From contig JAAZVZ010000015.1 of NCBI GenBank assembly GCA_018623155.1, positions 1-54,929 on the forward strand: a DNA stretch of 54,929 bases. Reading direction: 5' to 3'. Origin of the DNA: Glaciecola sp. GTDB taxonomy: Bacteria; Pseudomonadota; Gammaproteobacteria; Enterobacterales; Alteromonadaceae. The notes under the pieces were generated by a model that had not been told where the DNA came from, ran no database searches, and saw only the letters and a list, made by a program, of their open reading frames with translations. Of the stretch, positions 7,146 to 15,956 are shown piece after piece (the stretch's first letter is position 1; each line of letters opens with the position of its first letter). The position numbers and the translations under genes were made by a program.

Positions 7146-8084
7146 ATGCAGGTTGTTTTAGGGGCTACCGGTCCGATAGGTCGTTCGGTGGCCACGCATT
7201 TGTCGTCTTTGACAGATGATCCGATTCGTTTGGTGAGTCGGCATCCTTTTGAGCTTACCCACTCGTTTACACAAGACAATGGTTTTACGCTAATGGATGC
7301 AGATCTATGTAATGCACATAGGACTTTTGAAGTCATAGAGGGCGCTAGCACAGTGTATTTTGTGGTGGGTTTACCGTTAAATACCACACTTTGGCAAGCA
7401 CAATTTGCATTGATCACCCAAAACGTTATCCAAGCGTGCCTTAACCACAATGCGAAGCTCGTGTTTTTTGATAACACCTATATGTATCCGCAAGATGTGT
7501 CGGTTTTGACTGAAGAATCCCCCTTGGTCGGGGAAGGACCAAAAGGTCGAGTCAGAGCTAATATGACACAAAGTGTGTTGCAGGCAATGGCTCACAATGG
7601 TCTGCAAGCCCTAATAGCCCGTGCGCCAGAATTTTATGGACCAGGTAAAACATTGAGTTTCACTAACTTGATGGTGCTCAAAGCCCTGCGGAAAGGGCGT
7701 AAAGCGAGAGTCCTCGTCTCCGATAGCACTAAGCGAACGCTGATTCACGTTGAAGACGCTGGGAAAGCGACAGCCCTTTTGGGGATGACCGAGGATGCAT
7801 TTGGTCAAACATGGCATTTGCCTTGCGACGATGAGCGGATGACTTATGCTGAAATCATTCAATATTCTCAAGATATTCTCAGCCGACCTTGTGAATACCA
7901 AGTGTTGAAAAGATGGCAACTTGAGTGTTTAAAATACATCAAACCCACGTTAGCGGAAACACAGGAACTGTGGCCGCGCTACGGCATTGACAATATATTC
8001 TTATCAGATAAGTTCAAATGCCGTTTTCCAGATTTTGCGGTAACATCGTATCGTGAGGGGTTCAAACACGTCTTAAGCGAATGA
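7146..8084 (+). CDS. NAD(P)-dependent epimerase/dehydratase-like (atypical SDR) protein
   Basis: A 312-residue Rossmann-fold protein of the extended or atypical short-chain dehydrogenase group. The nucleotide-binding motif GATGPIG is at residues 6-12, just after the first beta strand (MQVVL). A DNTYMYP segment near residue 115 aligns with the catalytic-Tyr region, and VHVEDAG-like spacing (LIHVEDAGKATALL, about residue 200) is typical of NAD-dependent epimerases and NmrA-like proteins. The classical YxxxK dyad is not clearly present, so it may be a redox sensor or act on an unusual substrate. It is cytoplasmic. TAAGGA lies before ATG 7146. Its stop is directly abutted by the convergent TIGR02647 gene. 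The substrate is unknown. Confidence 0.75.
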   Translation: MQVVLGATGPIGRSVATHLSSLTDDPIRLVSRHPFELTHSFTQDNGFTLMDADLCNAHRTFEVIEGASTVYFVVGLPLNTTLWQAQFALITQNVIQACLNHNAKLVFFDNTYMYPQDVSVLTEESPLVGEGPKGRVRANMTQSVLQAMAHNGLQALIARAPEFYGPGKTLSFTNLMVLKALRKGRKARVLVSDSTKRTLIHVEDAGKATALLGMTEDAFGQTWHLPCDDERMTYAEIIQYSQDILSRPCEYQVLKRWQLECLKYIKPTLAETQELWPRYGIDNIFLSDKFKCRFPDFAVTSYREGFKHVLSE

Positions 8085-8318
8085 TTATTTTGCTAGCGCG
8101 GACTGCAAAATATTCACGTGCTTAGCCAAGTCATGTCCTAGTTCAGTCAAATACCCACCATCAATTTGGGTGGTTACACCTTTACCAAACAATCGCTGAG
8201 CAGCTGCAATCTTTGCTGGGTCAGCGTCATGATGGATTTTGAGCCCTTGCATGTGACTGGTGTCGGGAAACAGTAAGAGTAAATCGAGTTCTGCTATTTG
8301 GTCAGATGAAAATGCCAT
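8085..8318 (-). CDS. TIGR02647 family protein (77 aa)
   Basis: A 77-residue minus-strand protein matching the TIGR02647 family in length and content: an N-terminal IAELDLLLLF helix, the GLKIHHDADPAKIAAAQRLFGKG core, and the C-terminal DGGYLTELGHDLAKHV segment. The family is small, conserved in gammaproteobacteria and of unknown function; its layout suggests a small winged-helix-like or regulatory fold. Its stop at 8085 abuts the stop of the plus-strand epimerase-like gene, so the two converge with no intergenic space. AGGATG-type spacing upstream of ATG 8318 gives a modest ribosome site. Confidence 0.85.
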   Translation of the reverse strand: MAFSSDQIAELDLLLLFPDTSHMQGLKIHHDADPAKIAAAQRLFGKGVTTQIDGGYLTELGHDLAKHVNILQSALAK

Positions 8319-8480
8319 GGGACATCCTTGTATGTTATGATGATGTTAACTATTGAGTAATTCCACAAAGCTGTCAAGCGTTAAATTACCCCTACCAATT
8401 AGTCGTATCTCAAATTTAAAAAGTTAATCAAAAGGGCATTTTTGTTAATTAAATAAAGCGTTTAGCATGATTGCATTAAT

Positions 8481-8495
8481 ATTGGTAAGACCAAT
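8481..8495. promoter_or_regulatory. Perfect PdhR-type (GntR family) operator upstream of isocitrate dehydrogenase
   Basis: ATTGGTAAGACCAAT is a perfect 15-bp palindrome with 6-bp arms and a 3-bp centre. It matches the known E. coli PdhR box core (ATTGGTnnnACCAAT). It ends 9 bp before the -35 element of the icd promoter, centred near -52 relative to the likely start. That placement could allow activation or repression by a pyruvate-responsive GntR regulator. The regulator is not in the window. Confidence 0.6.
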
Positions 8496-8504
8496 TTACA
8501 AGTC

Positions 8505-8533
8505 TTGATTATTTTCCCTTAAGCCTTTACTAT
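8505..8533 (+). promoter_or_regulatory. Sigma70 promoter of isocitrate dehydrogenase
   Basis: TTGATT (8505-8510), an exact 17-bp spacer and TACTAT (8528-8533) lie about 55 bp before the icd start codon. It is one of the best promoter matches in the window. Apart from this and the palindrome upstream, 8319-8587 holds nothing I can identify. Confidence 0.65.
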
Positions 8534-8587
8534 CTAGGAAATATAAGGATTCACAACACAACCTCTCAATTTGGAATTGCGAACGTC

Positions 8588-10825
8588 ATGTCTGAAAACA
8601 AACAAAAAATTATTTATACTTATACCGATGAAGCACCTCTACTAGCAACGGCTTCTTTTTTACCTATCATTCGCACGTTTGCTGCGTCAGCTGAGATTGA
8701 TGTTGATGTCAGTGATATCAGTGTTGCCGCTCGAGTATTGGCAGAGTTTTCAGAGTTTTTGACAGATGATCAAAAAGTGGAAGACAACCTAGGTCACCTT
8801 GGCCAATTAACGCAAGATCCCAATGCGAACATTATCAAATTACCGAATATCTCTGCTTCAGTGCAGCAATTAAAAGCGTGTATCAAGGAGTTACAAGAGA
8901 AAGGCTATGCGTTACCAGCGTTTCCTGATGAGCCACAGACGGATGAAGAAAAATCAATCCGCACTCGTTATGGCAAGATCTTAGGCAGTGCCGTTAACCC
9001 TGTATTACGTGAAGGTAACTCTGACCGTCGTGCGCCACGTGCAGTAAAAGAATACGCACGCAAAAACCCACACAGCATGGGCGAGTGGAAACAATGGTCG
9101 AAAACCCACGTTTCGCACATGAAAGAAGGTGATTTTTATCACGGTGAACAGTCCATGACATTGGATAAGGCGCGAAACGTGCGAATGGAATTAGTGGACA
9201 AAGATGGTAATGCCCATGTTATGAAGGCGGAACTGCCTCTTCAAGACAAAGAAGTGCTTGATTTGATGTTCATGAGCAAAAAGGCTTTATGTGAGTTTTA
9301 TGAGCGTGAGTTCGAAGACTGTAAAGGCGCTGATATCTTATTGTCACTACACGTAAAAGCGACCATGATGAAGGTGTCACACCCAATCGTGTTTGGCCAT
9401 GCAATCAAAATTTATTACAAAGAAGCGTTTGCCAAGCACGGTGCTTTATTCGATGAGTTAGGCATTAATGTAAACAACGGCTTGGCTGAGCTGTACGAAA
9501 AAATTCAAACGTTACCAGCAGCGACTCGTGAAGAAATCGAGCGCGACTTACACGAATGTCACAAAACCCGTCCGCGTTTGGCTTATGTTGATTCGACCAA
9601 AGGCATTACCAACTTCCATTCACCAAGTGATGTGATTGTTGATGCATCGATGCCCGCTATGATCCGTTCAGGCGGTATGATGTGGGGTGCCGATGGCAAT
9701 CAATACGAATGTAAAGCGGTTATTCCTGAGTCAACGTTTGCGCGGATTTACCAAGAAATGATCAACTTCTGCAAATCAAACGGCAACTTTGACCCAACGA
9801 CAATGGGCACGGTACCGAACGTTGGTTTGATGGCACAAAAAGCCGAAGAATACGGTTCACACGACAAAACATTTGAAGCGGCATGCGATGGCTTAGCACG
9901 TATTGTGGATAACGATACGGGTGAAGTCTTAATGCAGCAAGAAATCGAAGAAGGCGATATCTGGCGTGCATGTCAAACCAAAGACGCTCCGATTCGCGAC
10001 TGGGTCAAATTGGCTGTAAATCGTTGCCGCAATTCGAATACGCCAGTGGTATTTTGGTTAGATCCGTATCGCCCACATGAGAACGAATTGATTAAGAAAG
10101 TCGAATTATATTTGCAAGAACACGATACAGAAGGCTTGGATATTCGTATCATGTCGCAAGTGCGTGCAATGCGTTATACTCTTGAACGCGTGATCCGTGG
10201 CTTAGACACGATTTCAGCAACAGGTAACATCCTGCGTGACTACTTAACGGACCTATTCCCAATCCTTGAGTTGGGTACGTCAGCTAAAATGCTTTCTGTT
10301 GTGCCATTAATGGCCGGTGGTGGCTTATTTGAGACAGGTGCGGGTGGTTCAGCACCGAAGCACGTTCAGCAGTTAGTAGAAGAAAACTATTTGCGTTGGG
10401 ATTCTCTTGGTGAGTTCCTTGCATTAGCGGTATCGATTGAGCAATTTGCTGAGAAAAATGGCAACGCTCGCGCTAAAATTTTGGCTGATGCTTTGGATGC
10501 AGCAACAGGTAAATTGTTGCAAAATAACAAATCACCACAGCGTAAAGTGGGTAAGTTAGATAACCGTGGTTCACACTTCTACTTATGCTTATACTGGGCA
10601 GAACAGCTTGCTACGCAAACTCAAGATGCGGATTTGGCTGCTCAGTTTGCACCATTGTTCGAGAAGTTGAGCGCAAACGAAGATAAGATTGTTGAAGAGA
10701 TGATTGCCGTACAAGGCCAACCTGCTGATATTGGTGGGTATTACTACTCCGATCCAGCAAAACGTGAAGCCGTTATGCGCCCAAGCGCAACGTTTAACAA
10801 CATTTTAGAAAGTGCATTTGCATAA
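8588..10825 (+). CDS. icd: Isocitrate dehydrogenase, NADP-dependent, monomeric type
   Basis: A 745-residue protein matching the monomeric NADP isocitrate dehydrogenase (IDH-II) family along its full length. Landmarks are the N-terminal [21 protein letters not shown], the [14 protein letters not shown] segment with substrate-binding Ser/Asn/Arg residues, the HGEQSMT and [20 protein letters not shown] blocks, the [13 protein letters not shown] loop, and the C-terminal [20 protein letters not shown]. About 740 residues is the family norm. It oxidatively decarboxylates isocitrate to 2-oxoglutarate in the cytoplasmic TCA cycle and makes NADPH. It is unrelated in sequence to the dimeric E. coli Icd. 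It is transcribed alone from the promoter at 8505-8533, with a PdhR-type operator upstream and a strong terminator after it. ATG 8588 is the start supported by the family N-terminus. Confidence 0.97.
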   Translation: MSENKQKIIYTYTDEAPLLATASFLPIIRTFAASAEIDVDVSDISVAARVLAEFSEFLTDDQKVEDNLGHLGQLTQDPNANIIKLPNISASVQQLKACIKELQEKGYALPAFPDEPQTDEEKSIRTRYGKILGSAVNPVLREGNSDRRAPRAVKEYARKNPHSMGEWKQWSKTHVSHMKEGDFYHGEQSMTLDKARNVRMELVDKDGNAHVMKAELPLQDKEVLDLMFMSKKALCEFYEREFEDCKGADILLSLHVKATMMKVSHPIVFGHAIKIYYKEAFAKHGALFDELGINVNNGLAELYEKIQTLPAATREEIERDLHECHKTRPRLAYVDSTKGITNFHSPSDVIVDASMPAMIRSGGMMWGADGNQYECKAVIPESTFARIYQEMINFCKSNGNFDPTTMGTVPNVGLMAQKAEEYGSHDKTFEAACDGLARIVDNDTGEVLMQQEIEEGDIWRACQTKDAPIRDWVKLAVNRCRNSNTPVVFWLDPYRPHENELIKKVELYLQEHDTEGLDIRIMSQVRAMRYTLERVIRGLDTISATGNILRDYLTDLFPILELGTSAKMLSVVPLMAGGGLFETGAGGSAPKHVQQLVEENYLRWDSLGEFLALAVSIEQFAEKNGNARAKILADALDAATGKLLQNNKSPQRKVGKLDNRGSHFYLCLYWAEQLATQTQDADLAAQFAPLFEKLSANEDKIVEEMIAVQGQPADIGGYYYSDPAKREAVMRPSATFNNILESAFA

Positions 10826-10840
10826 TTCGTAGATGATTGA

Positions 10841-10872
10841 AAAAGCCACTTCTTTGAAGTGGCTTTTTTTTT
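10841..10872 (+). terminator. Rho-independent terminator after icd
   Basis: AAAAGCCACTTC and GAAGTGGCTTTT form a perfect 12-bp stem with a TTT loop, ending in a run of nine T. It lies 15 bp after the icd stop. Confidence 0.93.
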
Positions 10873-10958
10873 ATCTTTTTTGATGATTATCTCTATAATA
10901 TTCGCGTTTCGTTCATATTGTTCTATAGTTAAGTTGTTTAACTTTACGATCGTCCACC

Positions 10959-11411
10959 ATGTTTAAATTAGCTATTTCGTTATTTCTTTTTGTCGTGATA
11001 AGCGCTTATGCTGAAAATGACAAAAAATACATCGTTGTGGCTAATATTGATTCTGAATTAGAATTATCTCAAATAGAATTACAGCGTATTTTTACTGGTC
11101 GCACAAACCGCTTGCCGACAGGGGAGGTGGTGACACCGATCTTACAAAATGATGATTCAGATTCGTATATCGGTTTCTTATCAGAACGCTTGGATTTGTT
11201 TCCGTATCAAGTCAAACGCATCTGGCAACAGCGTATTTTTTCTGGACGAGTAAATGAACCGATCATTTTGAATTCTGATGAAGCCGTCATTGAATACGTT
11301 CGAAACAATCCTGGCAGCCTCGGATTTATCCAACGCCCTGAAGAACTCAATCTTGAACCTTTAAAACTTTACGCCTATCACAATAGATTGGGTTGGCAGG
11401 TGTATCAATGA
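10959..11411 (+). CDS. Small phosphate-binding-like periplasmic protein (PstS-like domain)
   Basis: A 150-residue protein with a Sec signal peptide (about residues 1-18, ending SAYA) and a single compact domain of the PBP-like/PstS-like superfamily. Typical landmarks are LSQIELQRIFTGRTNRLPTGEVVTPI and, near the end, VRNNPGSLGFIQRPEEL. It is half the length of a true phosphate ABC-transporter binding protein and has no pstCAB next to it. Such orphan short forms commonly sit beside a porin-like gene, as here: the next gene starts within its stop codon (ATGA), so the two are translationally coupled. It probably binds an anion or assists the partner barrel; the ligand is not known. A TATAAT box at 10894-10899 could serve transcription. 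The start is supported by the signal peptide. Confidence 0.75.
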   Translation: MFKLAISLFLFVVISAYAENDKKYIVVANIDSELELSQIELQRIFTGRTNRLPTGEVVTPILQNDDSDSYIGFLSERLDLFPYQVKRIWQQRIFSGRVNEPIILNSDEAVIEYVRNNPGSLGFIQRPEELNLEPLKLYAYHNRLGWQVYQ

Positions 11412-12589
11412 AAATCCTGTATTGGTTTGCTTGCCTTGGTTTATTGTTCCACTCTGATATTAGTGTAGCAAAGGAGTTTGTGGATAAGTTCACTGTAAAC
11501 GGCTTTGTGGCTCAAGGAGTCATAAAGGCACCGCATACGAATTATGTCAATGATGAGGGCAATGCGAGTACGAGATTAACCGAACTAGGGGTAAGCGCCG
11601 CTGTGCAGTTTACGCCAGATCTCCATTTGGCCGGCCAATTTACGTATCAAAATAATGGCAATCGCCACGTTTCTGGTGGCCGTCTGGATTACTTGTTTAT
11701 TGAATACCACCAGCCCATTAACGCAGCTTGGGATGCGCGAGTGCAACTTGGGCGGTACAAAAATAATCATTGGCTTTACTCCGCCACTCGAGATACACCT
11801 CATACTCGTCCATCTATTATTTTGCCACAGTCTAAGTATTATGACGGTTTTCGAGATGTGGCATTAAGCTCGGATGGCGTGGCATTACAATTCAATCACT
11901 GGCTTGACTGGGGGGATATTGAGATGCGATGGTCTCGGGGGCATCGAGACTTTAGCGATGATGAGCAAAATATCCTTCTCTCATTGTTGCCCCGCGGGAA
12001 TGTGTTACAGGATTTTGTCGAGCAAGCGGGTGTCTATGTAACGATCCCAAAACAAAGACTCACATTAGCCATGAATTATCTTGATTCTGTTTTAACCTAT
12101 CATGCGGCCGAACCAGATCTATTTTTAGATGGTAAAAATAGCTTTAACCAATGGATGCTTGCATTGAGGTATGAGGGTAAAAAATTTGAGGTTGCATCGG
12201 AGTTATTTACACAAAAAGTATTAGTTAACGAATTTTTCTTCCCAGGCTATCGTGACAAATCACGTGGTTCAGGTGCATTTTTGCAAACTCGTTATTCACT
12301 CACACCATCACTGAAACTTTTAGCTCGTTATGACTGGTATGTGCGCGATTGGGCAGATAAAAATGGCGAAGCGTTTTCGGCACGAACCGGTATGCCGTCA
12401 TTTTTTGGCTATCAACATACCTGGACCGTTGGTACCGAGTGGCAACTACGTGATAATTTGGTGTTGCACGTTGAAGCGCATTCAGTGAAAGGGACCGCGC
12501 GGCTAACGCCGATCATATTTCCAAACACTCAAATCAATGATCAAGAAAACTGGTCTATATTAGCTGCACAGCTCATGTGGTGGTTTTAA
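11408..12589 (+). CDS. Outer-membrane beta-barrel (porin-like) protein
   Basis: A 393-residue protein from ATG 11408, which overlaps the preceding stop by 4 bp. A TTG 15 bp upstream is less likely because the ATG gives a clean signal peptide (residues 1-22, MKILYWFACLGLLFHS...). The mature part has alternating polar and aromatic residues and many short amphipathic strands (for example LGRYKNNHW, VEQAGVYVTIPKQRLTLAMNYL, LALRYEGKKFEVASELF). It ends in an LAAQLMWWF strand with terminal Phe, the usual BAM-recognition residue. It belongs with DcaP/phosphate-porin-like barrels of marine gammaproteobacteria, but I cannot name the exact family. Coupling to the phosphate-binding-like protein suggests a joint role in anion uptake or outer-membrane sensing. 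Confidence 0.72.
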   Translation: MKILYWFACLGLLFHSDISVAKEFVDKFTVNGFVAQGVIKAPHTNYVNDEGNASTRLTELGVSAAVQFTPDLHLAGQFTYQNNGNRHVSGGRLDYLFIEYHQPINAAWDARVQLGRYKNNHWLYSATRDTPHTRPSIILPQSKYYDGFRDVALSSDGVALQFNHWLDWGDIEMRWSRGHRDFSDDEQNILLSLLPRGNVLQDFVEQAGVYVTIPKQRLTLAMNYLDSVLTYHAAEPDLFLDGKNSFNQWMLALRYEGKKFEVASELFTQKVLVNEFFFPGYRDKSRGSGAFLQTRYSLTPSLKLLARYDWYVRDWADKNGEAFSARTGMPSFFGYQHTWTVGTEWQLRDNLVLHVEAHSVKGTARLTPIIFPNTQINDQENWSILAAQLMWWF

Positions 12590-12737
12590 TGCTCATCTCC
12601 AGGTAGTATTTGAAAGTCACTTCAGGCATTGTGTCGCCTAACGCAACACATACAAAAATCGTCTATTTCCAAAACGCCATTCGCAGTCTATTATAAGTCT
12701 TGTATTTCACAATGACCCTTCACATAGATAGGACACG

Positions 12738-15700
12738 ATGGCATTTACCCTACATACCTCAAATAGAACAGAGCATCTGCTAGAGCATTTGGCAACGGTT
12801 ATTCAGTCGCAGCCACTGGCTGATGTATTTGCTAAAGAGGTGTTTTTAATCCAGTCACAGGGGATGGAACGGTGGTTATTGCAACGCTTATCTGACCGTT
12901 TTGGCGTGATGGCGAACTATGAGTTTTTATTTCCAAATAAGTTTTTTAATCAGATCAGCATGCAGGTTTGTGCTGAGCAAAGCCTCAAACCGGAACATTT
13001 CTCACGTGAGCGTTTAGTGTGGGTAGTGGATGGTGTTCTCAAAGACATCTGTGAACAGAAATGCCCAGAATTTGAAGAGGTACAGCGTTATTTGCGCGAA
13101 GATAATGGCAATAAGCGTTTTCAGCTCGCTCAGCAGTTGACGCAGTTATTCGATCAATATCAGATTTTTCGGCCACATTGGATGGACTCTGAGTCAGCTT
13201 CGGATGTGGATAGTGGAGCAATACGGAAGCACTGGACCTTAAAGATATGGCGGCGAGTTCTGCAGCGCATCAAGGATGAACAGCACATCGGACGAATGTG
13301 GATAAATCTCATCCAAGCTCTTGAGAATAGCGCAGTGGGACAATTCAAAGAGTTACCACCTCGCATTTCGGTTTTTGGGATCCATTCTATGCCTCAAGTG
13401 TTTGTACGCGTGTTGCAAGGTCTCTCGAAACACATTGATGTCCATATTTTTATTACGCAACCCACTCAGGGCTACTGGGCAGATCTTCGCTCTCGCTCGC
13501 AAACCCGTTTAGAGCAACTTATACAACGAATCGATGCGACAGACATGCTTGAGTTTGGCGCTTCAACAGAACAAATTGATTTATCTAGTGAGCATCCATT
13601 ATTGTCTTTGCTTGGCCAGCAGGGCAAAGATTTCCACAAATTATTACTGACAGAAGCGCAATTTCATTGGGAGTTTGACAGTACCGATCAAGAATTTGAA
13701 GCAGATACGGTACTTGGCTCAATTCAACATGCCATTTTGCATAATGTATCCCAACCTCCTATGAGCGATGCAGACGATTCGTTACAAGTCGTATCGTGTC
13801 ATTCAAGGTTACGTGAAGTGGAAGTCGTCAAAGATGCTATTTTACGCCAGTTGCAACAACATCCTGAACTCGAACTTCGAGATATTGCTGTGATGGCACC
13901 GAATATCACCGATTACCAGCCGTTTATTGACGCGGTATTTGCGATCAGTGATATGCCTTATGCGATTGCGGACAAAGCGCCACAACAAGGTAATCAAGTG
14001 TATGCGACATTGATGTCCATTCTTAATCTCTTGCCTGGACGGTTTGCCTGGTCTGATGTGGTCGATATATTAGAAAGACCCATGATTCAGACGTTTCTTA
14101 ATATAACGGCTGCGGATGTTGAGCAGTTGGTCACCTGGGTGGAGCAAACGCATATTCGCTGGGGCAAATCATCAGAACATCGCGTCAGTCTGGGCTTACC
14201 CGCGTTATCTTTGAATACCTGGGATGCGGGTATTGCACAACTGATGCATGGTTTTGCAATGCAAGGTCAGGAGGTATCCATCGAGGGAGGGCAATTAGCT
14301 TTATTGGAAAAGCTCGATTATTTTGTTAGAGAGTGTTTGTTTGTGTGGTCAGAGCAAGCGCTTAGCAGTAAGACGCTGGCTCAATGGGAAACTTGGTTAA
14401 ATGAGCTGACGATTCGAGTGTTTGATTCACAAGAACCTCTGGTACAAGAACTGTTCAGAACGTATGCCCAACTCAACTTAGACTATCCATGTTCTGAGCT
14501 AATGAATAATCAGTATGAACTTCAAACTATTTGTTCTTGGTTAGATAATGCAATCAGCGAGCGCAAAAGCTCACAAGGATTTATGGCGGGACAGCTGACT
14601 TTTTGCTCCATTCTCCCGATGCGCAGCATTCCATTTAAGGTTGTGTGTGTACTTGGGTTAAATGATGGCGAGTTTCCGAGACCTGAACAGCATCGCAGTT
14701 TTGATTTGATGGCGGATGATTTTCAACTAGGAGACCGTTCAGTGAGGATTGATGACCGCTATCAATTTTTGGAAGTGGTGTTATCTGCGAGAACTCATTT
14801 GCACTTAAGTTATATTGGGCAGTCGCAAAAAAAATTACAAGCCATTCCACCGTCTGTTGTGGTTCAAGAATTGTTGGATGTATTAGGTGTTACGATAGAA
14901 CAGTTTGTCATTCAACATCCATTACAGCCGTTTGCCAAACACTATTTTTTGCCTGATAGCCGAGTAAGAACGTTTGCCCATCACAACGGGCAGATTGCTC
15001 AGCAAATTGCTGAGCAAGCAGACGATGCGGCCTGGGCTGAATTGCCTCTTTCGACGAGTTCACATCAATTCGATGTCATTGAATTAGATGATTTAGTGAG
15101 TTTTGCTTGTCATCCTCAACGTTGGTTTTTGCAAAAGCGATTAGGGGTCAGACTGTATAGCCTTAACTCTATCATTGAGCCTCATGAACCTTTTGCAATG
15201 GGTAACTTAGAGCGGTACCAGTTGAATCAAAATATTTTTAAACGTTTCTTAGACGGCGCTGATTGTAAGTCAATTTCGAATCAATTATATGGTTCGGGTC
15301 AATGGTTAAGTGGTGAAGTAGGGAAGAGACAACTTGACCTTCAGATCAAATTGGTAGAACGATTTGCTGTAGCGGTTCAACAAATGCAACTAGGGTGTCA
15401 ATCACAAGTGTTTAATGTGGATGTCACATCTGGTGATTACCACATTCAAGGCTCAATACCTCAATATTATTCAGGCGGCTTTATTCAAGCGCGCTTTGGT
15501 CGCTTCAAAACCAAGGATTTCATTCGTGCTGGACTGGTCAATGTCATCACACAACAACCCGTGTATCTGTTTGGCGTAGGAGATGGACAAAAAGTCGTGC
15601 ATAAGGAATTTAATGATATTGAGATGGACTTATCTCTACTGATAAAAATGTACATTGATGCGCATGATGATCCATTGCATTATTGGCCTGAGTTAGCGTG

Positions 15701-15956
15701 GTCATGGCTGACCACTTATCACAGTTCTAAGTCAGTAAAACTTGAAGAAATCGAGCGCAGAGAGAAAGCAGAGAGTTCTGCGCATAAGCAATTTGATAAA
15801 CACAGAGGGATTGGCTACGACGCCATTGCAGATGACGAAATTGTTCGGATCTCGCAAGGCCGTTCTTTCGCTGATATCTGGGATCAGAAATCTCAAACAC
15901 AAAGCATAGAATTGCTAGAAAAGATTTTCTTTGCGAGCAAAGGAGTGCGTTCATGA
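12738..15956 (+). CDS. recC: Exodeoxyribonuclease V gamma subunit RecC
   Basis: A 1072-residue RecC (E. coli: 1122). The start MAFTLHTSNRTEHLLEHLA, the QSQGMERWLLQRLSDRFGVMANYEFLFP block and HSRLREVEVVKDAIL are recognisable RecC sequence. RecC is a helicase-like scaffold without working ATPase motifs. With RecB and RecD it processes double-strand ends and scans for Chi sites; Chi recognition lies in its inactive helicase domains. The GLNDGEFPRPEQHRSFDLMADD segment (near residue 640) is a family landmark. An AGGA site precedes ATG 12738, and its stop overlaps the recB start (ATGA). The 148 bp upstream contain an ATTATAAG -10-like sequence but no clear complete promoter. Identification is secure. 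Confidence 0.97.
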   Translation: MAFTLHTSNRTEHLLEHLATVIQSQPLADVFAKEVFLIQSQGMERWLLQRLSDRFGVMANYEFLFPNKFFNQISMQVCAEQSLKPEHFSRERLVWVVDGVLKDICEQKCPEFEEVQRYLREDNGNKRFQLAQQLTQLFDQYQIFRPHWMDSESASDVDSGAIRKHWTLKIWRRVLQRIKDEQHIGRMWINLIQALENSAVGQFKELPPRISVFGIHSMPQVFVRVLQGLSKHIDVHIFITQPTQGYWADLRSRSQTRLEQLIQRIDATDMLEFGASTEQIDLSSEHPLLSLLGQQGKDFHKLLLTEAQFHWEFDSTDQEFEADTVLGSIQHAILHNVSQPPMSDADDSLQVVSCHSRLREVEVVKDAILRQLQQHPELELRDIAVMAPNITDYQPFIDAVFAISDMPYAIADKAPQQGNQVYATLMSILNLLPGRFAWSDVVDILERPMIQTFLNITAADVEQLVTWVEQTHIRWGKSSEHRVSLGLPALSLNTWDAGIAQLMHGFAMQGQEVSIEGGQLALLEKLDYFVRECLFVWSEQALSSKTLAQWETWLNELTIRVFDSQEPLVQELFRTYAQLNLDYPCSELMNNQYELQTICSWLDNAISERKSSQGFMAGQLTFCSILPMRSIPFKVVCVLGLNDGEFPRPEQHRSFDLMADDFQLGDRSVRIDDRYQFLEVVLSARTHLHLSYIGQSQKKLQAIPPSVVVQELLDVLGVTIEQFVIQHPLQPFAKHYFLPDSRVRTFAHHNGQIAQQIAEQADDAAWAELPLSTSSHQFDVIELDDLVSFACHPQRWFLQKRLGVRLYSLNSIIEPHEPFAMGNLERYQLNQNIFKRFLDGADCKSISNQLYGSGQWLSGEVGKRQLDLQIKLVERFAVAVQQMQLGCQSQVFNVDVTSGDYHIQGSIPQYYSGGFIQARFGRFKTKDFIRAGLVNVITQQPVYLFGVGDGQKVVHKEFNDIEMDLSLLIKMYIDAHDDPLHYWPELAWSWLTTYHSSKSVKLEEIERREKAESSAHKQFDKHRGIGYDAIADDEIVRISQGRSFADIWDQKSQTQSIELLEKIFFASKGVRS

